A stretch of 64,000 nt of DNA from Streptomyces sp. NBC_01478. Lineage in GTDB: Bacteria > Actinomycetota > Actinomycetes > Streptomycetales > Streptomycetaceae. Of the stretch, positions 1-13,709 are shown one piece after another. Below the pieces are notes generated by a model. That model was not told where the DNA came from. It worked only from the letters and a program-made list of their open reading frames with translations, and searched no databases. A program made the translations under genes and the position numbers. The stretch covers positions 3,019,501-3,083,500 of the forward strand of contig NZ_CP109444.1 of the NCBI RefSeq assembly GCF_036227225.1, given 5' to 3'. The stretch's first letter is position 1. Each line of letters begins with the position of its first letter.

Positions 1-918
1 TACGGCGCCGCCGCCGGCCTTCTCGGCGACCACCTGCTCGGCGATCCTCGCCGCGGGCATCCGGTCGCCGCGTTCGGCCGCGTTGCCGGTGCCGTGGAAC
101 GGCTGCTGTGGCGCGACCACCGAGGCTGGGGCGCCCTGCACACCGCCGTGTGCGTGGGCGGCGCCGTCTCCCTCGCCGCCGCGGCCACTTCGGCCCTACG
201 GTCTTCCCGTACCGCCTCTGCCGCCCTCACCGCCGCCGCCACCTGGGCCGTCGTCGGCGGGACCTCGCTCGCGCGCGAAGCCGGGGTCATCGGGCGGGCG
301 CTGGAGGCCGGGGACATCGACGGTGCGCGGGCACGGCTCCCCCACCTCTGCGGACGGGACCCCCAAGCCCTCGACGCCGACGGGATCGCCCGGGCCGTCG
401 TCGAGTCCGTCGCCGAGAACACCTCCGACGCGGTGGTGGGCGCCCTGGTCTGGGGCGGCATCGCGGGCGTCCCGGGCCTGCTCGGCTTCCGCGCCGTGAA
501 CACCCTCGACGCCATGGTCGGCCACAAGTCGGCCAAGTACCGCCGCTACGGCTGGGCTTCGGCCCGTCTCGACGACGTCGCCGGCTGGCCGGGCGCCCGC
601 CTCACCGCCGTCCTCGCCACCGTCGCCGGCGGCGACCCGCGCGGAGCGGTCCGCGCCTGGCGCACCGACGCCCCCAAGCACCCGAGCCCCAACGCCGGTC
701 CCGTGGAGGCCTCCTTCGCGGGAGCCCTCGGCGTGCGCCTCGGCGGGACGCTCTCCTACGGCGGCCGGGTCGAGCACCGGCCCGTGCTCAACGGCGACGG
801 GCGCGCCGTCGCCGTGGCGGACATCGATCGAGCCGTACGACTGTCCCGGCGCGTCGGACTGCTCGCGCTCGGGGTCAGTGTGGCCGGGCGGCTCCTCGTG
901 AAGGGACGCACGTCATGA
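1..918 (+). CDS. cbiB: Adenosylcobinamide-phosphate synthase CbiB/CobD (5' partial)
   Basis: Membrane enzyme that joins the aminopropanol arm to adenosylcobyric acid late in cobalamin synthesis. The frame is open from base 1, so the start codon lies upstream; 305 residues are visible, close to the full family length. Family hallmarks seen are GDPRRGHP at residues 14-21, [32 protein letters not shown] and [20 protein letters not shown], between hydrophobic membrane stretches. Its TGA overlaps the ATG of cobQ, which suggests translational coupling. It is the first visible gene of the cobalamin run. Confidence 0.93.
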   Translation, partial: YGAAAGLLGDHLLGDPRRGHPVAAFGRVAGAVERLLWRDHRGWGALHTAVCVGGAVSLAAAATSALRSSRTASAALTAAATWAVVGGTSLAREAGVIGRALEAGDIDGARARLPHLCGRDPQALDADGIARAVVESVAENTSDAVVGALVWGGIAGVPGLLGFRAVNTLDAMVGHKSAKYRRYGWASARLDDVAGWPGARLTAVLATVAGGDPRGAVRAWRTDAPKHPSPNAGPVEASFAGALGVRLGGTLSYGGRVEHRPVLNGDGRAVAVADIDRAVRLSRRVGLLALGVSVAGRLLVKGRTS

Positions 919-2422
919 GCGGCGGCGGGCTGTTGGTCGCGGGCACCACCTCGGACGCCGGGAAGAGTGTCGTCACCGCCGGGATTTGCCGGTGGCTGGT
1001 GCGGCAGGGCGTGAAGGTCGCGCCGTTCAAGGCGCAGAACATGTCCCTCAACTCGTTTGTCACGCGCGAGGGCGCCGAGATCGGGCGGGCGCAGGCCATG
1101 CAGGCGCAGGCCTGTCGCATCGAGCCGACGGCGCTGATGAACCCCGTACTGCTGAAGCCGGGCAGCGACCGGAGCAGTCAAGTCGTACTGATGGGCAAGC
1201 CTGTTGGCGAGATGAGTGCCCGTGGCTATCACGGCGGGCGGCAAGAGGCCCTGCTCGGGACCGTGTTGGACTGTCTCGCCGAGTTGCGGGGCACGTATGA
1301 CGCGGTGATCTGCGAGGGGGCCGGCAGTCCCGCCGAGATCAATCTGCGGCGGACCGACATCGTGAACATGGGCATCGCGCGCAATGCCCAACTGCCCGTT
1401 CTCGTCGTCGGGGACATCGACCGCGGGGGCGTCTTCGCCTCCTTCTTCGGGACCGTCGCGCTCCTGAGCCCCGAGGACCAGGCGTTCGTCGCCGGGTTCC
1501 TCGTCAACAAGTTCCGGGGCGATGTGTCGCTGCTGGAACCGGGGTTGGAAATGCTGCTCGGCCTCACCGGGCGGCGGACCTACGGCGTGCTGCCGTTCCG
1601 GCACGGGCTCGGGATCGACGAGGAGGACGGGCTGCGGATCTCACTGCGCGGGACCGTGCGCGAGTCCAACACCGCGGCGCCGGTCGGCGAGGACGTACTG
1701 CGGGTCGCCGTCTGCGCGATCCCCCTCATGTCCAACTTCACCGACGTGGACGCGTTGGCCGCCGAACCGGGCGTCGTGGTGCGGTTCGTGGACCGGCCTG
1801 AGGAACTGGCCGACGCCGACCTCGTCGTCATCCCCGGCACCCGGGGGACGGTGAAGGCGCTGGAGTGGCTGCGCGAGCGCGGCCTCGCGGACGCGATCGT
1901 CCGCCGGGCCGCCGAACAGCGCCCCGTCCTCGGCATCTGCGGCGGCTTCCAGATCCTCGGCGAGCACATCGACGACGAGGTCGAGAGCCGCCAGGGGGCG
2001 GTCGGCGGGCTCGGGGTCCTGCCGCTGCGCGTGCGGTTCGCGCGGGAGAAGACCCTCACCCGGCCGGTGGGGGAAGCCCTCGGCGAGCCGGTCGAGGGGT
2101 ACGAAATCCATCACGGGGTTGCCCAACTGACCGGCGGCGAAGCCTTCTTGGACGGCTGCCGGGTCGGTCAGACCTGGGGCACGCACTGGCACGGCTCGCT
2201 GGAGTCGGACGGATTCCGGCGGGCGTTCCTGCGCGAGGTGGCGGCCGCCGCGGGCCGCCGGTTCGTGCCGGCGCCCGACACCTCGTTCGCCGCGCTGCGC
2301 GAGGAGCAGCTCGACCGGCTCGGCGACCTCATCGAACAGCACGCGGACACGGACGCGCTGTGGCGGCTCATCGAGTCCGGCGCGCCGCAAGGACTGCCTT
2401 TCATTCCACCGGGAGCGCCCGC

Positions 2423-2426
<4 letters not shown>
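915..2426 (+). CDS. cobQ: Cobyric acid synthase CobQ/CbiP
   Basis: ATP- and glutamine-dependent amidotransferase that amidates four side chains of adenosylcobyrinic acid a,c-diamide to give cobyric acid. The 503-residue protein starts at the ATG overlapping the cbiB stop. The N-terminal dethiobiotin-synthetase-like ATPase domain carries [14 protein letters not shown] near residue 9, followed by KAQNMSLNS. The C-terminal class I glutaminase-like domain carries the nucleophile context [10 protein letters not shown] near residue 340 and a distal GTHWHG. Full length for the family. It is followed by cobN through another ATGA overlap. Confidence 0.96.
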
Positions 2427-6072
<3,646 letters not shown>

Positions 6073-6076
<4 letters not shown>

Positions 6077-8091
6077 CAACTCCCTTTCCGTTCACGGCCG
6101 TTGTCGGCCAGGACGACCTGCGGCTCGCGCTGCTGCTGAACGCCGTGTCACCGGCGGTCGGCGGGGTGCTGGTGCGCGGCGAGAAGGGCACCGCCAAGTC
6201 GACGGCCGTACGCGCCCTTTCGGCGCTGCTGCCGGAGGTCTCCGTCGTCCCCGGGTGCCGTTTCTCCTGCGACCCCGCCGCCCCCGACCCGGCCTGCCCG
6301 GACGGGCCGCACGAGACCGGACCCGGCACCCAACGCCCGGCCCGCATGGTCGAGTTGCCGGTCGGCGCCTCCGAGGACCGGCTCGTCGGCGCCCTCGACA
6401 TCGAGCGGGCGCTGGCCGAGGGCGTCAAGGCCTTCGAGCCCGGCCTGCTGGCCGACGCGCACCGGGGCATCCTCTACGTCGACGAGGTCAACCTCCTCCA
6501 CGACCACCTGGTCGACCTGCTGCTGGACGCGGCGGCGATGGGCGCGTCGTACGTCGAACGCGAAGGTGTCTCCGTCCGGCACGCCGCCCGCTTCCTGCTC
6601 GTCGGCACCATGAACCCCGAAGAAGGCGAACTGCGACCGCAGTTGCTCGACCGGTTCGGCCTGACCGTGGAGGTCGCGGCCTCGCGGGAGCCCGACCAGC
6701 GGGTGGAGGTCGTGCGGCGCAGGCTCGCCTACGACGACGATCCGAACGGTTTCGCCACCCGCTGGGCGGACGAGGAGTCCTCCGTACGGGCCCGGATCAT
6801 CACCGCGCGTGCGCTGTTGCCGTCCGTGCACCTGGGCGACGGGGCGTTGCGGCAGATCGCGGCGACCTGTGCGGCCTTCGAGGTGGACGGTATGCGTGCC
6901 GACATCGTGATGGCCCGGACGGCGACCGCGCTGGCCGCGTGGGCCGGGCGGACCGAGGTGCTCGCCGAGGACGTACGGCAGGCCGCGTTGCTCGCGCTGC
7001 CGCACCGCAGGCGGCGAAATCCCTTCGACGCGCCGGGACTTGACGAGAACAAGCTCGACGACACGTTGGAGGAGTTCGCGGAGCAGGAGCAGGCGCCCGA
7101 GGACGACGATCCGGGGCCGGACGGTCCTGACGGTCCCGACGGCGGCGGGGGTGGCGGGCAGCAGCCGCCCGAGTCGGACTCCGACGGGCCCCAGGACGGG
7201 GGCACGGGTGCGCAGCCCGAGGCCGGCGAGGGCGGGCAGCCGCAGCCTTCCGGTTCCGGTGAGCAGCAGCCCGTACGGGCCTCCGAGCCCTTCCGCACCA
7301 AGGCGTTGAGCGTGCCGGGGATCGGTGAGGGTGCCGCCGGGCGGCGTTCGCGGGCGCGGACCGAGCACGGGCGGACCACCGGGGCCCGGCGGCCTCAAGG
7401 GGCCCTCACCAAGCTGCACTTGGCGGCGACCGTACAGGCGGCGGCACCGCATCAGCTCGCGCGTGGGCGGGCCGGGCGCGGGCTGGTCGTGCGGCGGGAC
7501 GATCTGCGGCAGGCGACGCGGGAGGGGCGTGAGGGCAACCTCGTGCTGTTCGTCGTGGACGCCTCCGGGTCGATGGCGGCGCGGCAGCGGATGAGTGCGG
7601 TGAAGGGGGCCGTGCTGTCGTTGCTCCTGGACGCGTATCAACGGCGGGACAAGGTGGGTCTTGTGACCTTCCGGGGGTCGGCCGCGGATGTCGCCCTGCC
7701 TCCCACGTCCTCCGTGGACGCCGCCGCCGTACGGCTGGAGTCCCTGCCGACCGGGGGGCGTACGCCTCTCGCGGCCGGGCTGCTCAAGGCGCGTGACGTG
7801 CTGCGGGTGGAGCGGCTGCGGGATCCGGCCCGGCGGGCGTTGGTGGTCGTGGTGACCGACGGGCGGGCGACCGGCGGACCCGAGCCGGTCGCGCTCGCGG
7901 GGCGGGCGGCGCGGTTGTTCGCGGCCGACGGGGTCGCCTCCGTGGTCGTCGACTGCGAGTCGGGGCCCGTACGGCTGGGCCTGGCCGGGCAGTTGGCCGG
8001 TGAGCTGGAGGGTACGGCGGTGACGCTGGACGAGTTGCGGGCGGACTCGATCGCCGGACTGGTGAAGGACGTACAGAGGAGGGCCGCGTAA
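6073..8091 (+). CDS. Cobaltochelatase AAA+/VWA subunit (ChlI-ChlD fusion)
   Basis: ATPase partner of CobN, joining in one polypeptide what other chelatases split into ChlI/CobS-like and ChlD/CobT-like subunits. The 672-residue protein starts at the GTG overlapping the cobN stop. The AAA+ domain (about 1-320) has Walker A GEKGTAKST near residue 36 and Walker B-like YVDEVNLL near 136. A Gly/Pro/Asp/Glu-rich linker spans roughly 335-410. The C-terminal von Willebrand A domain carries the MIDAS motif DASGSMA near residue 496. Its TAA overlaps the ATG of cobO (TAATG). Confidence 0.93.
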
Positions 8092-8690
8092 TGCCGCAGG
8101 GGCAGCCAAGTGTCGTACCGGACGACGGATTGACGACCCGTCAGCGGCGGAACCGGCCGCTTGTCGTCGTGCATACGGGAGTTGGGAAGGGCAAGTCCAC
8201 CGCAGCCTTCGGACTCGCCCTGCGGGCCTGGAATCAGGGGTGGCCGATCGGGGTGTTCCAGTTCGTCAAGTCGGCGAAGTGGAAGGTCGGGGAGGAGAAC
8301 GCCCTCCGGGTGCTGGGGGCTTCGGGTGAGGGCGGGTCCGTCGACTGGCACAAGATGGGCGAGGGCTGGTCGTGGGTCCAGCGCGACTCCCAGATGGACA
8401 ACGAGGAGAAGGCCCGCGAGGGCTGGGAGCAGGTCAAGCGGGACCTCGCCGCCGAGACGTACAAGCTGTATGTGCTGGACGAGTTCGCGTACCCGATGCA
8501 CTGGGGATGGGTCGACACGGACGAGGTGATCTCCGTGCTGCGGGACCGTCCGGGGACGCAGCACGTGATCATCACCGGGCGGAACGCACCCGAGAAGCTC
8601 GTCGACTTCGCCGACCTCGTCACCGACATGTCCAAGGTCAAGCACCCGATGGACACGGGCCAGAAGGGCCAGCGGGGTATCGAGTGGTGA
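8091..8690 (+). CDS. cobO: Corrinoid adenosyltransferase CobO (BtuR/CobA type)
   Basis: Transfers the 5'-deoxyadenosyl group of ATP to the reduced cobalt of cob(I)yrinic acid a,c-diamide. The 199-residue protein has the family P-loop GVGKGKSTAAFG near residue 29, the LYVLDEFAYPMHWGWVD segment and HVIITGRNAP, all standard for BtuR/CobA/CobO. The start is the ATG inside TAATG, overlapping the chelatase stop. A 7-bp gap separates it from cobB. Confidence 0.96.
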   Translation: MPQGQPSVVPDDGLTTRQRRNRPLVVVHTGVGKGKSTAAFGLALRAWNQGWPIGVFQFVKSAKWKVGEENALRVLGASGEGGSVDWHKMGEGWSWVQRDSQMDNEEKAREGWEQVKRDLAAETYKLYVLDEFAYPMHWGWVDTDEVISVLRDRPGTQHVIITGRNAPEKLVDFADLVTDMSKVKHPMDTGQKGQRGIEW

Positions 8691-8697
8691 ATCCGTC

Positions 8698-10059
8698 ATG
8701 ACGTCCTCGTCCTCGTCCTCCGTCCCCCGGCTGGTCGTCGCCGCGCCGTCCTCCGGCAGCGGCAAGACCACCGTTGCCACGGGGCTGATGGCCGCGTTCG
8801 CCGCGCGGGGGCTCGCCGTGTCTCCGCACAAGGTCGGGCCCGACTACATCGATCCCGGGTATCACTCGCTCGCCACCGGGCGGGTGGGGCGGAACCTCGA
8901 CGCGTATCTGTGCGGGCCGGAGTTGGTCGGTCCGCTGTTCGCGCACGGGGCGCGCGGGTGTGATCTCGCGGTCGTCGAGGGCGTGATGGGGATGTTCGAC
9001 GGGGCCGCGGGGGAAGGGGAGTTGGCGTCCACCGCGCATGTGGCGAAGTTGCTGCGGGCGCCTGTCGTGCTGGTCGTCGACGCGTCCTCGCAGTCCCGGT
9101 CCGTCGCCGCGCTGGTGCACGGGTTCGCTTCCTGGGATCCGGAGGTCCGGGTCGGGGGCGTGATCCTCAACAAGGTGGCGTCGGACCGGCATGAGGCGTT
9201 GCTGCGGGAGGCGTTGGACGCTGCCGGGGTGCCCGTGCTCGGCGTGCTGCGGCGGGTGCCGCAGGTGGACACGCCGTCCCGGCATCTGGGGTTGGTGCCG
9301 GTCGCGGAACGGCAGTCGGCAGCGGTTGAAGCGGTCGCCGCGATGGCGGCGCAGGTACGCGAAGGCTGCGACCTGGAAGCCCTGTTCGCACTGGCACGCA
9401 GCGCGGGCGCGTTGACAGGTGAAGCGTGGGAAGCCCCCGTCACCGACACAACCACCCGCGAAGTGGTCGCCGTCGCCGGCGGCCCCGCCTTCACCTTCTC
9501 CTACGCCGAACACGCCGAACTCCTCACCGCGGCCGGCGCCGAAGTCGTCGTGTTCGATCCGCTCCGGGATGAACAACTCCCGGACGGGACACGCGGGTTG
9601 GTCATCGGAGGCGGGTTCCCCGAGGTGTACGCCGCGGAGTTGTCCGCCAACGAGCCGCTGCGGAAGGCCGTCTCAGCGCTCGCCGAGAGCGGCGCTCCCG
9701 TGGCCGCCGAATGTGCCGGACTGCTGTATCTGTGCCGGGAGTTGGACGGTCGGCCGATGTGCGGGGTGCTCGACGCCACCGCGCGGATGAGCGAACGGCT
9801 GACCCTGGGGTATCGGGACGCCGTCGCGCTGAGCGACAGTGTGCTGGCCGTCGCCGGGACGCGGATGCGTGGGCACGAGTTTCATCGGACCGTCGTCGAG
9901 CCCGGCTCGGGGGCGGCTCCCGCCTGGGGCGTGCGCGCCCCTGACCGGCGGGTCGAAGGTTTCGTACAACAGGGTGTGCACGCGAGTTATCTGCACACGC
10001 ACTGGGCGGCCGAGCCCGGTGTGGCCCGTCGGTTCGTGGAGAGGTGCCGGACGTCATGA
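8698..10059 (+). CDS. cobB: Cobyrinic acid a,c-diamide synthase CobB/CbiA
   Basis: Amidates the a and c acetate side chains using ATP and glutamine. The 453-residue protein has an N-terminal dethiobiotin-synthetase fold with APSSGSGKTTVATG near residue 17 and VGPDYIDPGYH near 46, as in CbiA/CobB. The C-terminal glutaminase domain has the nucleophile segment AAECAGLLYLC near 340 and a terminal ASYLHTHW. It follows cobO closely and overlaps cobI by ATGA. It is distinguished from CobQ by its size and the DYIDP motif. Confidence 0.95.
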   Translation: MTSSSSSSVPRLVVAAPSSGSGKTTVATGLMAAFAARGLAVSPHKVGPDYIDPGYHSLATGRVGRNLDAYLCGPELVGPLFAHGARGCDLAVVEGVMGMFDGAAGEGELASTAHVAKLLRAPVVLVVDASSQSRSVAALVHGFASWDPEVRVGGVILNKVASDRHEALLREALDAAGVPVLGVLRRVPQVDTPSRHLGLVPVAERQSAAVEAVAAMAAQVREGCDLEALFALARSAGALTGEAWEAPVTDTTTREVVAVAGGPAFTFSYAEHAELLTAAGAEVVVFDPLRDEQLPDGTRGLVIGGGFPEVYAAELSANEPLRKAVSALAESGAPVAAECAGLLYLCRELDGRPMCGVLDATARMSERLTLGYRDAVALSDSVLAVAGTRMRGHEFHRTVVEPGSGAAPAWGVRAPDRRVEGFVQQGVHASYLHTHWAAEPGVARRFVERCRTS

Positions 10060-10790
10060 GCAGCAGCAGGTTGATCGGAGTCGGGGTCGGTCCCGGGGAT
10101 CCGGAGCTGGTGACCGTCAAGGGCGTCAACGCTCTGCGCGCCGCCGATGTCGTCGTCGTGCCGGTCATGGATACGGGTGAGCGGGGGCGGGCGGAGGCGA
10201 CCGTGCTGCACTACGTGCCCCAGGAGAAGATCCTGCGGGTCGTCTTCGCGCTCAACGAGCGGACCGACCGGGCCCGGCGCGAGGCCGCCTGGGATGCCGC
10301 CGGGGCGAAGGTGGCCGAGCTGCTCGCCGCGCACGGCGTCGTCGCGTTCGCCACCATCGGGGACCCGAACGTCTACTCCACCTTCACGTATCTCGCCCTG
10401 ACCATCGGGGAGTTGGTGCCGGGGACCGTCGTCGAGACCGTGCCCGGGATCACCGCGATGCAGGATCTCGCCGCGCGCTCCGGGGCCGTCCTCACGGAAG
10501 GGACCGAGCCGTTGACGCTCGTTCCCGTGACCGCCGGAGCAGCCGTGCTCAAGGACGCGCTCGCCGGGCCGGGGACCGTCGTAGCGTACAAATTCGGGCG
10601 GCAGGCGGCCGAAGTCGCCGAGGCGCTACGGGAGACCGGGCGGATCGAGGACGCGGTGTGGGGGTCGGCGCTCGGGCTGCCCGAGGAGTCGATCCGGCCG
10701 GCCGCCGAGCTGGACGGGGAGCCGTTGCCCTATCTGTCCACGCTCATCGCACCCGCGCGGCGCGAGGGCGGGCGGGGCGGGAAGTTGTGA
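10056..10790 (+). CDS. cobI: Precorrin-2 C20-methyltransferase CobI/CbiL
   Basis: SAM-dependent methylation of precorrin-2 (or cobalt-factor II) at C20. The chosen ATG at 10056 overlaps the cobB stop; a further in-frame start 12 bp upstream would add only MPDV. The 244-residue protein shows the tetrapyrrole methylase motifs VGVGPGDPELVTVKG near the start, ATIGDPNVYSTF near 95 and VPGI near 130. It is the last gene of the first cob transcript and ends 11 bp before the convergent metal-transporter gene, with no clear terminator between. Confidence 0.95.
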   Translation: MSSSRLIGVGVGPGDPELVTVKGVNALRAADVVVVPVMDTGERGRAEATVLHYVPQEKILRVVFALNERTDRARREAAWDAAGAKVAELLAAHGVVAFATIGDPNVYSTFTYLALTIGELVPGTVVETVPGITAMQDLAARSGAVLTEGTEPLTLVPVTAGAAVLKDALAGPGTVVAYKFGRQAAEVAEALRETGRIEDAVWGSALGLPEESIRPAAELDGEPLPYLSTLIAPARREGGRGGKL

Positions 10791-10801
10791 CAGGTCGCAG
10801 A

Positions 10802-11530
10802 TCAGGCCGCCAGGCCGACCACCAGCCAGATGAACGCCGCTCCGGCGACCGTGCAGAGCAGGGTCGCGGGCGCGGGGTGGTCGTGGTGCGCCTCGGGGAG
10901 GATCTCGGCGGCGGCGAGGTAGAGGAGCACTCCGCCGAAGAAGCCGAGATAGCCGCCGAGCAGCGGGGCCGGGATGGTCAGGAACGCCGTCGAGGCGGCG
11001 CCGGCCACCGGGGCCGCCGCGTCCGCGACCAGCATCGCGATCGCCTTGCGGCGGGCGTTGCCGTACAGGCTCGTGATCGTGTACGTGTTGAAGCCGTCCG
11101 CGAAGTCGTGGGCGATGACCGCGAGCGCGACCGCCGTGCCCATGCCGTCGCCGACCTGGAAGGCGGCGCCGATCGCGACACCGTCCATGAAGCTGTGGCC
11201 GACCATCGCGGAAGCCGCCGTGAGGCCCACCTCGGGGGCCCGGCCGTTGTTCTCCTCGGCGCCGTGCGCGGCCTGGCGGGCGGCGAGCAGGCGTTCGACC
11301 AGATGGGCCACGAGGAAGCCGGCCACGAAGAGCAGCAGGGCGGCCGGTACGCCGAAGACCTCGCGGCCGGCCGCGCGCAGCGCTTCCGGCAGCAGGTCGA
11401 GGCCGACCACGCCCAGCATCAGGCCGCCGGCCAGGCCCAGGACGAGATGACGGCGGTCGGTCACGCGCTGTGCCGTCCAGCCGCCGGCCAGCGTCATCAG
11501 GAACGCGCCGAGCGCGACGAAGACCGCCAT
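10802..11530 (-). CDS. ZIP-family metal transporter
   Basis: Multi-spanning membrane protein of 242 residues with the ZIP layout: hydrophobic segments from residue 1, a variable loop near residues 85-100, then HSFMDGVAIGAAF and HDFADGFNTYT, the two metal-binding transmembrane motifs of ZIP carriers. ZIP proteins move zinc, iron or other divalent ions into the cytosol. Its place between two blocks of cobalamin genes makes cobalt a possible substrate, but that is inference. The ATG at 11530 follows AAGGGGACT. It is transcribed divergently from cobM. Confidence 0.88.
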   Translation of the reverse strand: MAVFVALGAFLMTLAGGWTAQRVTDRRHLVLGLAGGLMLGVVGLDLLPEALRAAGREVFGVPAALLLFVAGFLVAHLVERLLAARQAAHGAEENNGRAPEVGLTAASAMVGHSFMDGVAIGAAFQVGDGMGTAVALAVIAHDFADGFNTYTITSLYGNARRKAIAMLVADAAAPVAGAASTAFLTIPAPLLGGYLGFFGGVLLYLAAAEILPEAHHDHPAPATLLCTVAGAAFIWLVVGLAA

Positions 11531-11640
11531 AGTCCCCTTGCTATCCGATCAACCCCTGTTCGCGCACATCCTGGACCACTCCACCCCCACGTGTACTGAC
11601 GTTCCCGTTCTGTTTGTCCCGCTTGAGAGGATCCGACCCC
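11531..11640. promoter_or_regulatory. Divergent promoter region, ZIP gene / cobM
   Basis: This 110-bp gap must carry the promoters of the ZIP gene and of the cobM-cobC block. A ribosome site GAGAGG at 11625-11630 lies 10 bp before the cobM ATG. No cobalamin riboswitch elements are visible and the gap is too short for a full one. Confidence 0.5.
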
Positions 11641-12474
11641 ATGGCCGCTGCCGATACCGCTGCCGCCCCCACCGGCAAGGTGACCTTCGTCGGTGCCGGC
11701 CCCGGCGCCGCCGACCTGCTGACGTTCCGGGCCGCGCGCGCCATCGCCGAGGCCGACGTCGTGATCTGGGCGGCCAGCCTGGTGCAGGCGGAGGTCCTCG
11801 ACCACGCGCGCGAGGGCGCCGAGGTCCTGGACTCGGCGACGATGTCGCTGGAGGACGTCGTCGCCGTGTACGAGCGGGCGAGGGCCGAAGGGCTGCGCGT
11901 CGCCCGTATCCACTCCGGCGATCCCGCCCTCTGGGGCGGCACTCAGGAGCAGGTCGACCGGTGCGCCGCGATCGGCATCGAGACCGAGATCGTCCCCGGT
12001 GTCTCCGCGTTCTCGGCCGTGGCCGCCCTCGCGCAGCGCGAGTTGACGATCCCCGAGGTCGCGCAGTCCGTCGTCCTGACCCGGCTCGGCGGGGGCAAGA
12101 CGCCGATGCCGCCCGGGGAGGAGGTACGGGAGTTCGCGCGCCACGGCACGACCATGGCGATCTTCCTGTCGGCCGCCCGCAGCGGGCAGTTGGTGCGGGA
12201 GCTGCTGGAGGGCGGCTATCCGACGGAGACGCCCGTCGTCGTCGCCTACCAGGCGACCTGGCCCGAGGAACTGATCGTGAAGTGCACGGTCGGCACGCTG
12301 GAGGAGACGGTCAAGGAGCACAAGCTCTGGAAGCACACCCTCTTCCTGGTCGGCCCGGCCCTGGACGCCCACGGCACCCGCTCGCACCTCTACCACCCGG
12401 GCCACTTCCACGGCTATCGCAAGGCCGACCCGGCGGCCCGCAGGGCCCTGCGCTCGCGGGGTGCGAGCACATGA
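11641..12474 (+). CDS. cobM: Precorrin-4 C11-methyltransferase CobM/CbiF
   Basis: SAM-dependent C11 methylation of precorrin-4. The ATG at 11641 is preferred because GAGAGG lies 10 bp upstream; a TTG at 11614 is in frame but has no ribosome site. The 277-residue product has VTFVGAGPGAADLLTFRAARAI at the N-terminus, VIWAASLV, IHSGDPALWGGTQEQ and EIVPGVSAFSAVAA, which fit CobM/CbiF. It opens the second cob block and overlaps cobL by ATGA. Confidence 0.95.
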   Translation: MAAADTAAAPTGKVTFVGAGPGAADLLTFRAARAIAEADVVIWAASLVQAEVLDHAREGAEVLDSATMSLEDVVAVYERARAEGLRVARIHSGDPALWGGTQEQVDRCAAIGIETEIVPGVSAFSAVAALAQRELTIPEVAQSVVLTRLGGGKTPMPPGEEVREFARHGTTMAIFLSAARSGQLVRELLEGGYPTETPVVVAYQATWPEELIVKCTVGTLEETVKEHKLWKHTLFLVGPALDAHGTRSHLYHPGHFHGYRKADPAARRALRSRGAST

Positions 12475-13709
12475 TCACGGTCGTCGGTACGGGGACGGGG
12501 GCGCCCGTCGTGGACGACGTGCTCGCCGGTGCCCGGCTCGTCGTCGGCGGGCGGCGCCATCTCGCCGCCGTCACGGTCCCGGAGGACGCCGAGCAGGTCG
12601 TCCTCGGTCCGCTCGCGCCCGCCCTCGACACCATCCAGGCCTACGTCGAGAAGGGCGAGCCCGTCGTCGTGCTGGCCTCGGGGGACCCCGGGTTCTTCGG
12701 GATCGTACGGGCGCTGGCGGAACGGTTCTCCAGCGCCGCCCTCGATGTCCGCCCCGGTGTCTCCTCCGTCGCCACCGCCTTCGCCCGCGCCGGGTTGACC
12801 TGGGACGACGCGGTCGTCGTCAGCGCGCACGGACGTGACCTTCGTACGGCGGTCAACGCGTGCCGCGCGCATCCCAAGGTCGCCGTGCTGACCGGGCCGG
12901 GCGCCGGACCCGCCGAGCTGGGCGCCGCGCTCACCCACCGGACCGGCGGGCGCGTCCTCGTCGTCGCGTCCGCGCTGGGCTCCGGGGAGGAACAGGTGGA
13001 GCGGGTCACGCCCGCCGAGGCCGCCGCCCGGGACTGGGGTACGGCGGTGAGTGTGGTGCTGTGCCTGGACGAGTCGCGAGTGCCGGGTGCCGTGCGGACG
13101 GTCGCCGGGGCTGCCGTAGGGCCCGCCCAATGGGCGCTGGACGAGCGGGAGTTCGAGCACCGGGACTCGATGATCACCAAGTTCGAGGTACGGGCGCTGG
13201 CGCTGGCCCGGCTCGGGCCGCACCTCGGCGACCTGGTCTGGGACGTCGGCTCGGGCTCCGGGTCGGTGGCCGTGGAGTGCGCGCGGCTCGGCGCCGCCGT
13301 CACCGCCGTCGAGAAGACCCGGGACGGTGTCGAGCGGATCCGCGCCAACGCCGAGGCGCACGGCGTCGACGTCCACACCGTGCACGGGGCGGCGCCGACC
13401 GTGCTGTCCGACCTCGACGATCCCGACGCCGTGTTCGTCGGCGGCGGCGGGCGCGAACTGCCCGCCATCGTCACCGCGTGCGCGCGGCGGGCCCGGCGGA
13501 CCGTGGTCGTCGCGATGGCCGCGCTCGACCGGGTGCCGGCGGTCCGCGAGGCGCTCGGCGGTGCCGGGTTCGCGGTCGACGGGGTGCTGTTGCAGTCGTC
13601 CCGGCTGGCGCCGCTGCCGGGTGACGTGACCCGGCTGGCGGCGACCAATCCCGTTTTTCTGTTGTGGGGGGTCCGAACCCCCTTGTCGAATGAAGGAGTT
13701 GCCTCGTGA
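12471..13709 (+). CDS. cobL: Precorrin-6Y C5,15-methyltransferase (decarboxylating) CobL (CbiE-CbiT)
   Basis: Bifunctional enzyme that methylates C5 and C15 and decarboxylates the C12 acetate. The 412-residue protein joins an N-terminal CbiE-type methylase (about 1-205; VVLASGDPGFFGI near 65, VRPGVSSVATAFARAG near 92) to a C-terminal CbiT-type Rossmann methyltransferase (about 215-400; VWDVGSGSGSVAVECA near 256). Its ATG overlaps the cobM stop and its TGA overlaps the next GTG. Confidence 0.95.
   Translation: MITVVGTGTGAPVVDDVLAGARLVVGGRRHLAAVTVPEDAEQVVLGPLAPALDTIQAYVEKGEPVVVLASGDPGFFGIVRALAERFSSAALDVRPGVSSVATAFARAGLTWDDAVVVSAHGRDLRTAVNACRAHPKVAVLTGPGAGPAELGAALTHRTGGRVLVVASALGSGEEQVERVTPAEAAARDWGTAVSVVLCLDESRVPGAVRTVAGAAVGPAQWALDEREFEHRDSMITKFEVRALALARLGPHLGDLVWDVGSGSGSVAVECARLGAAVTAVEKTRDGVERIRANAEAHGVDVHTVHGAAPTVLSDLDDPDAVFVGGGGRELPAIVTACARRARRTVVVAMAALDRVPAVREALGGAGFAVDGVLLQSSRLAPLPGDVTRLAATNPVFLLWGVRTPLSNEGVAS

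Noticed and set aside
11531..11640. Possible cobalamin riboswitch before cobM
   Set aside because: No B12-box-like GCCACTG and too little space; none was seen at other cob junctions either. One may lie upstream of the window.
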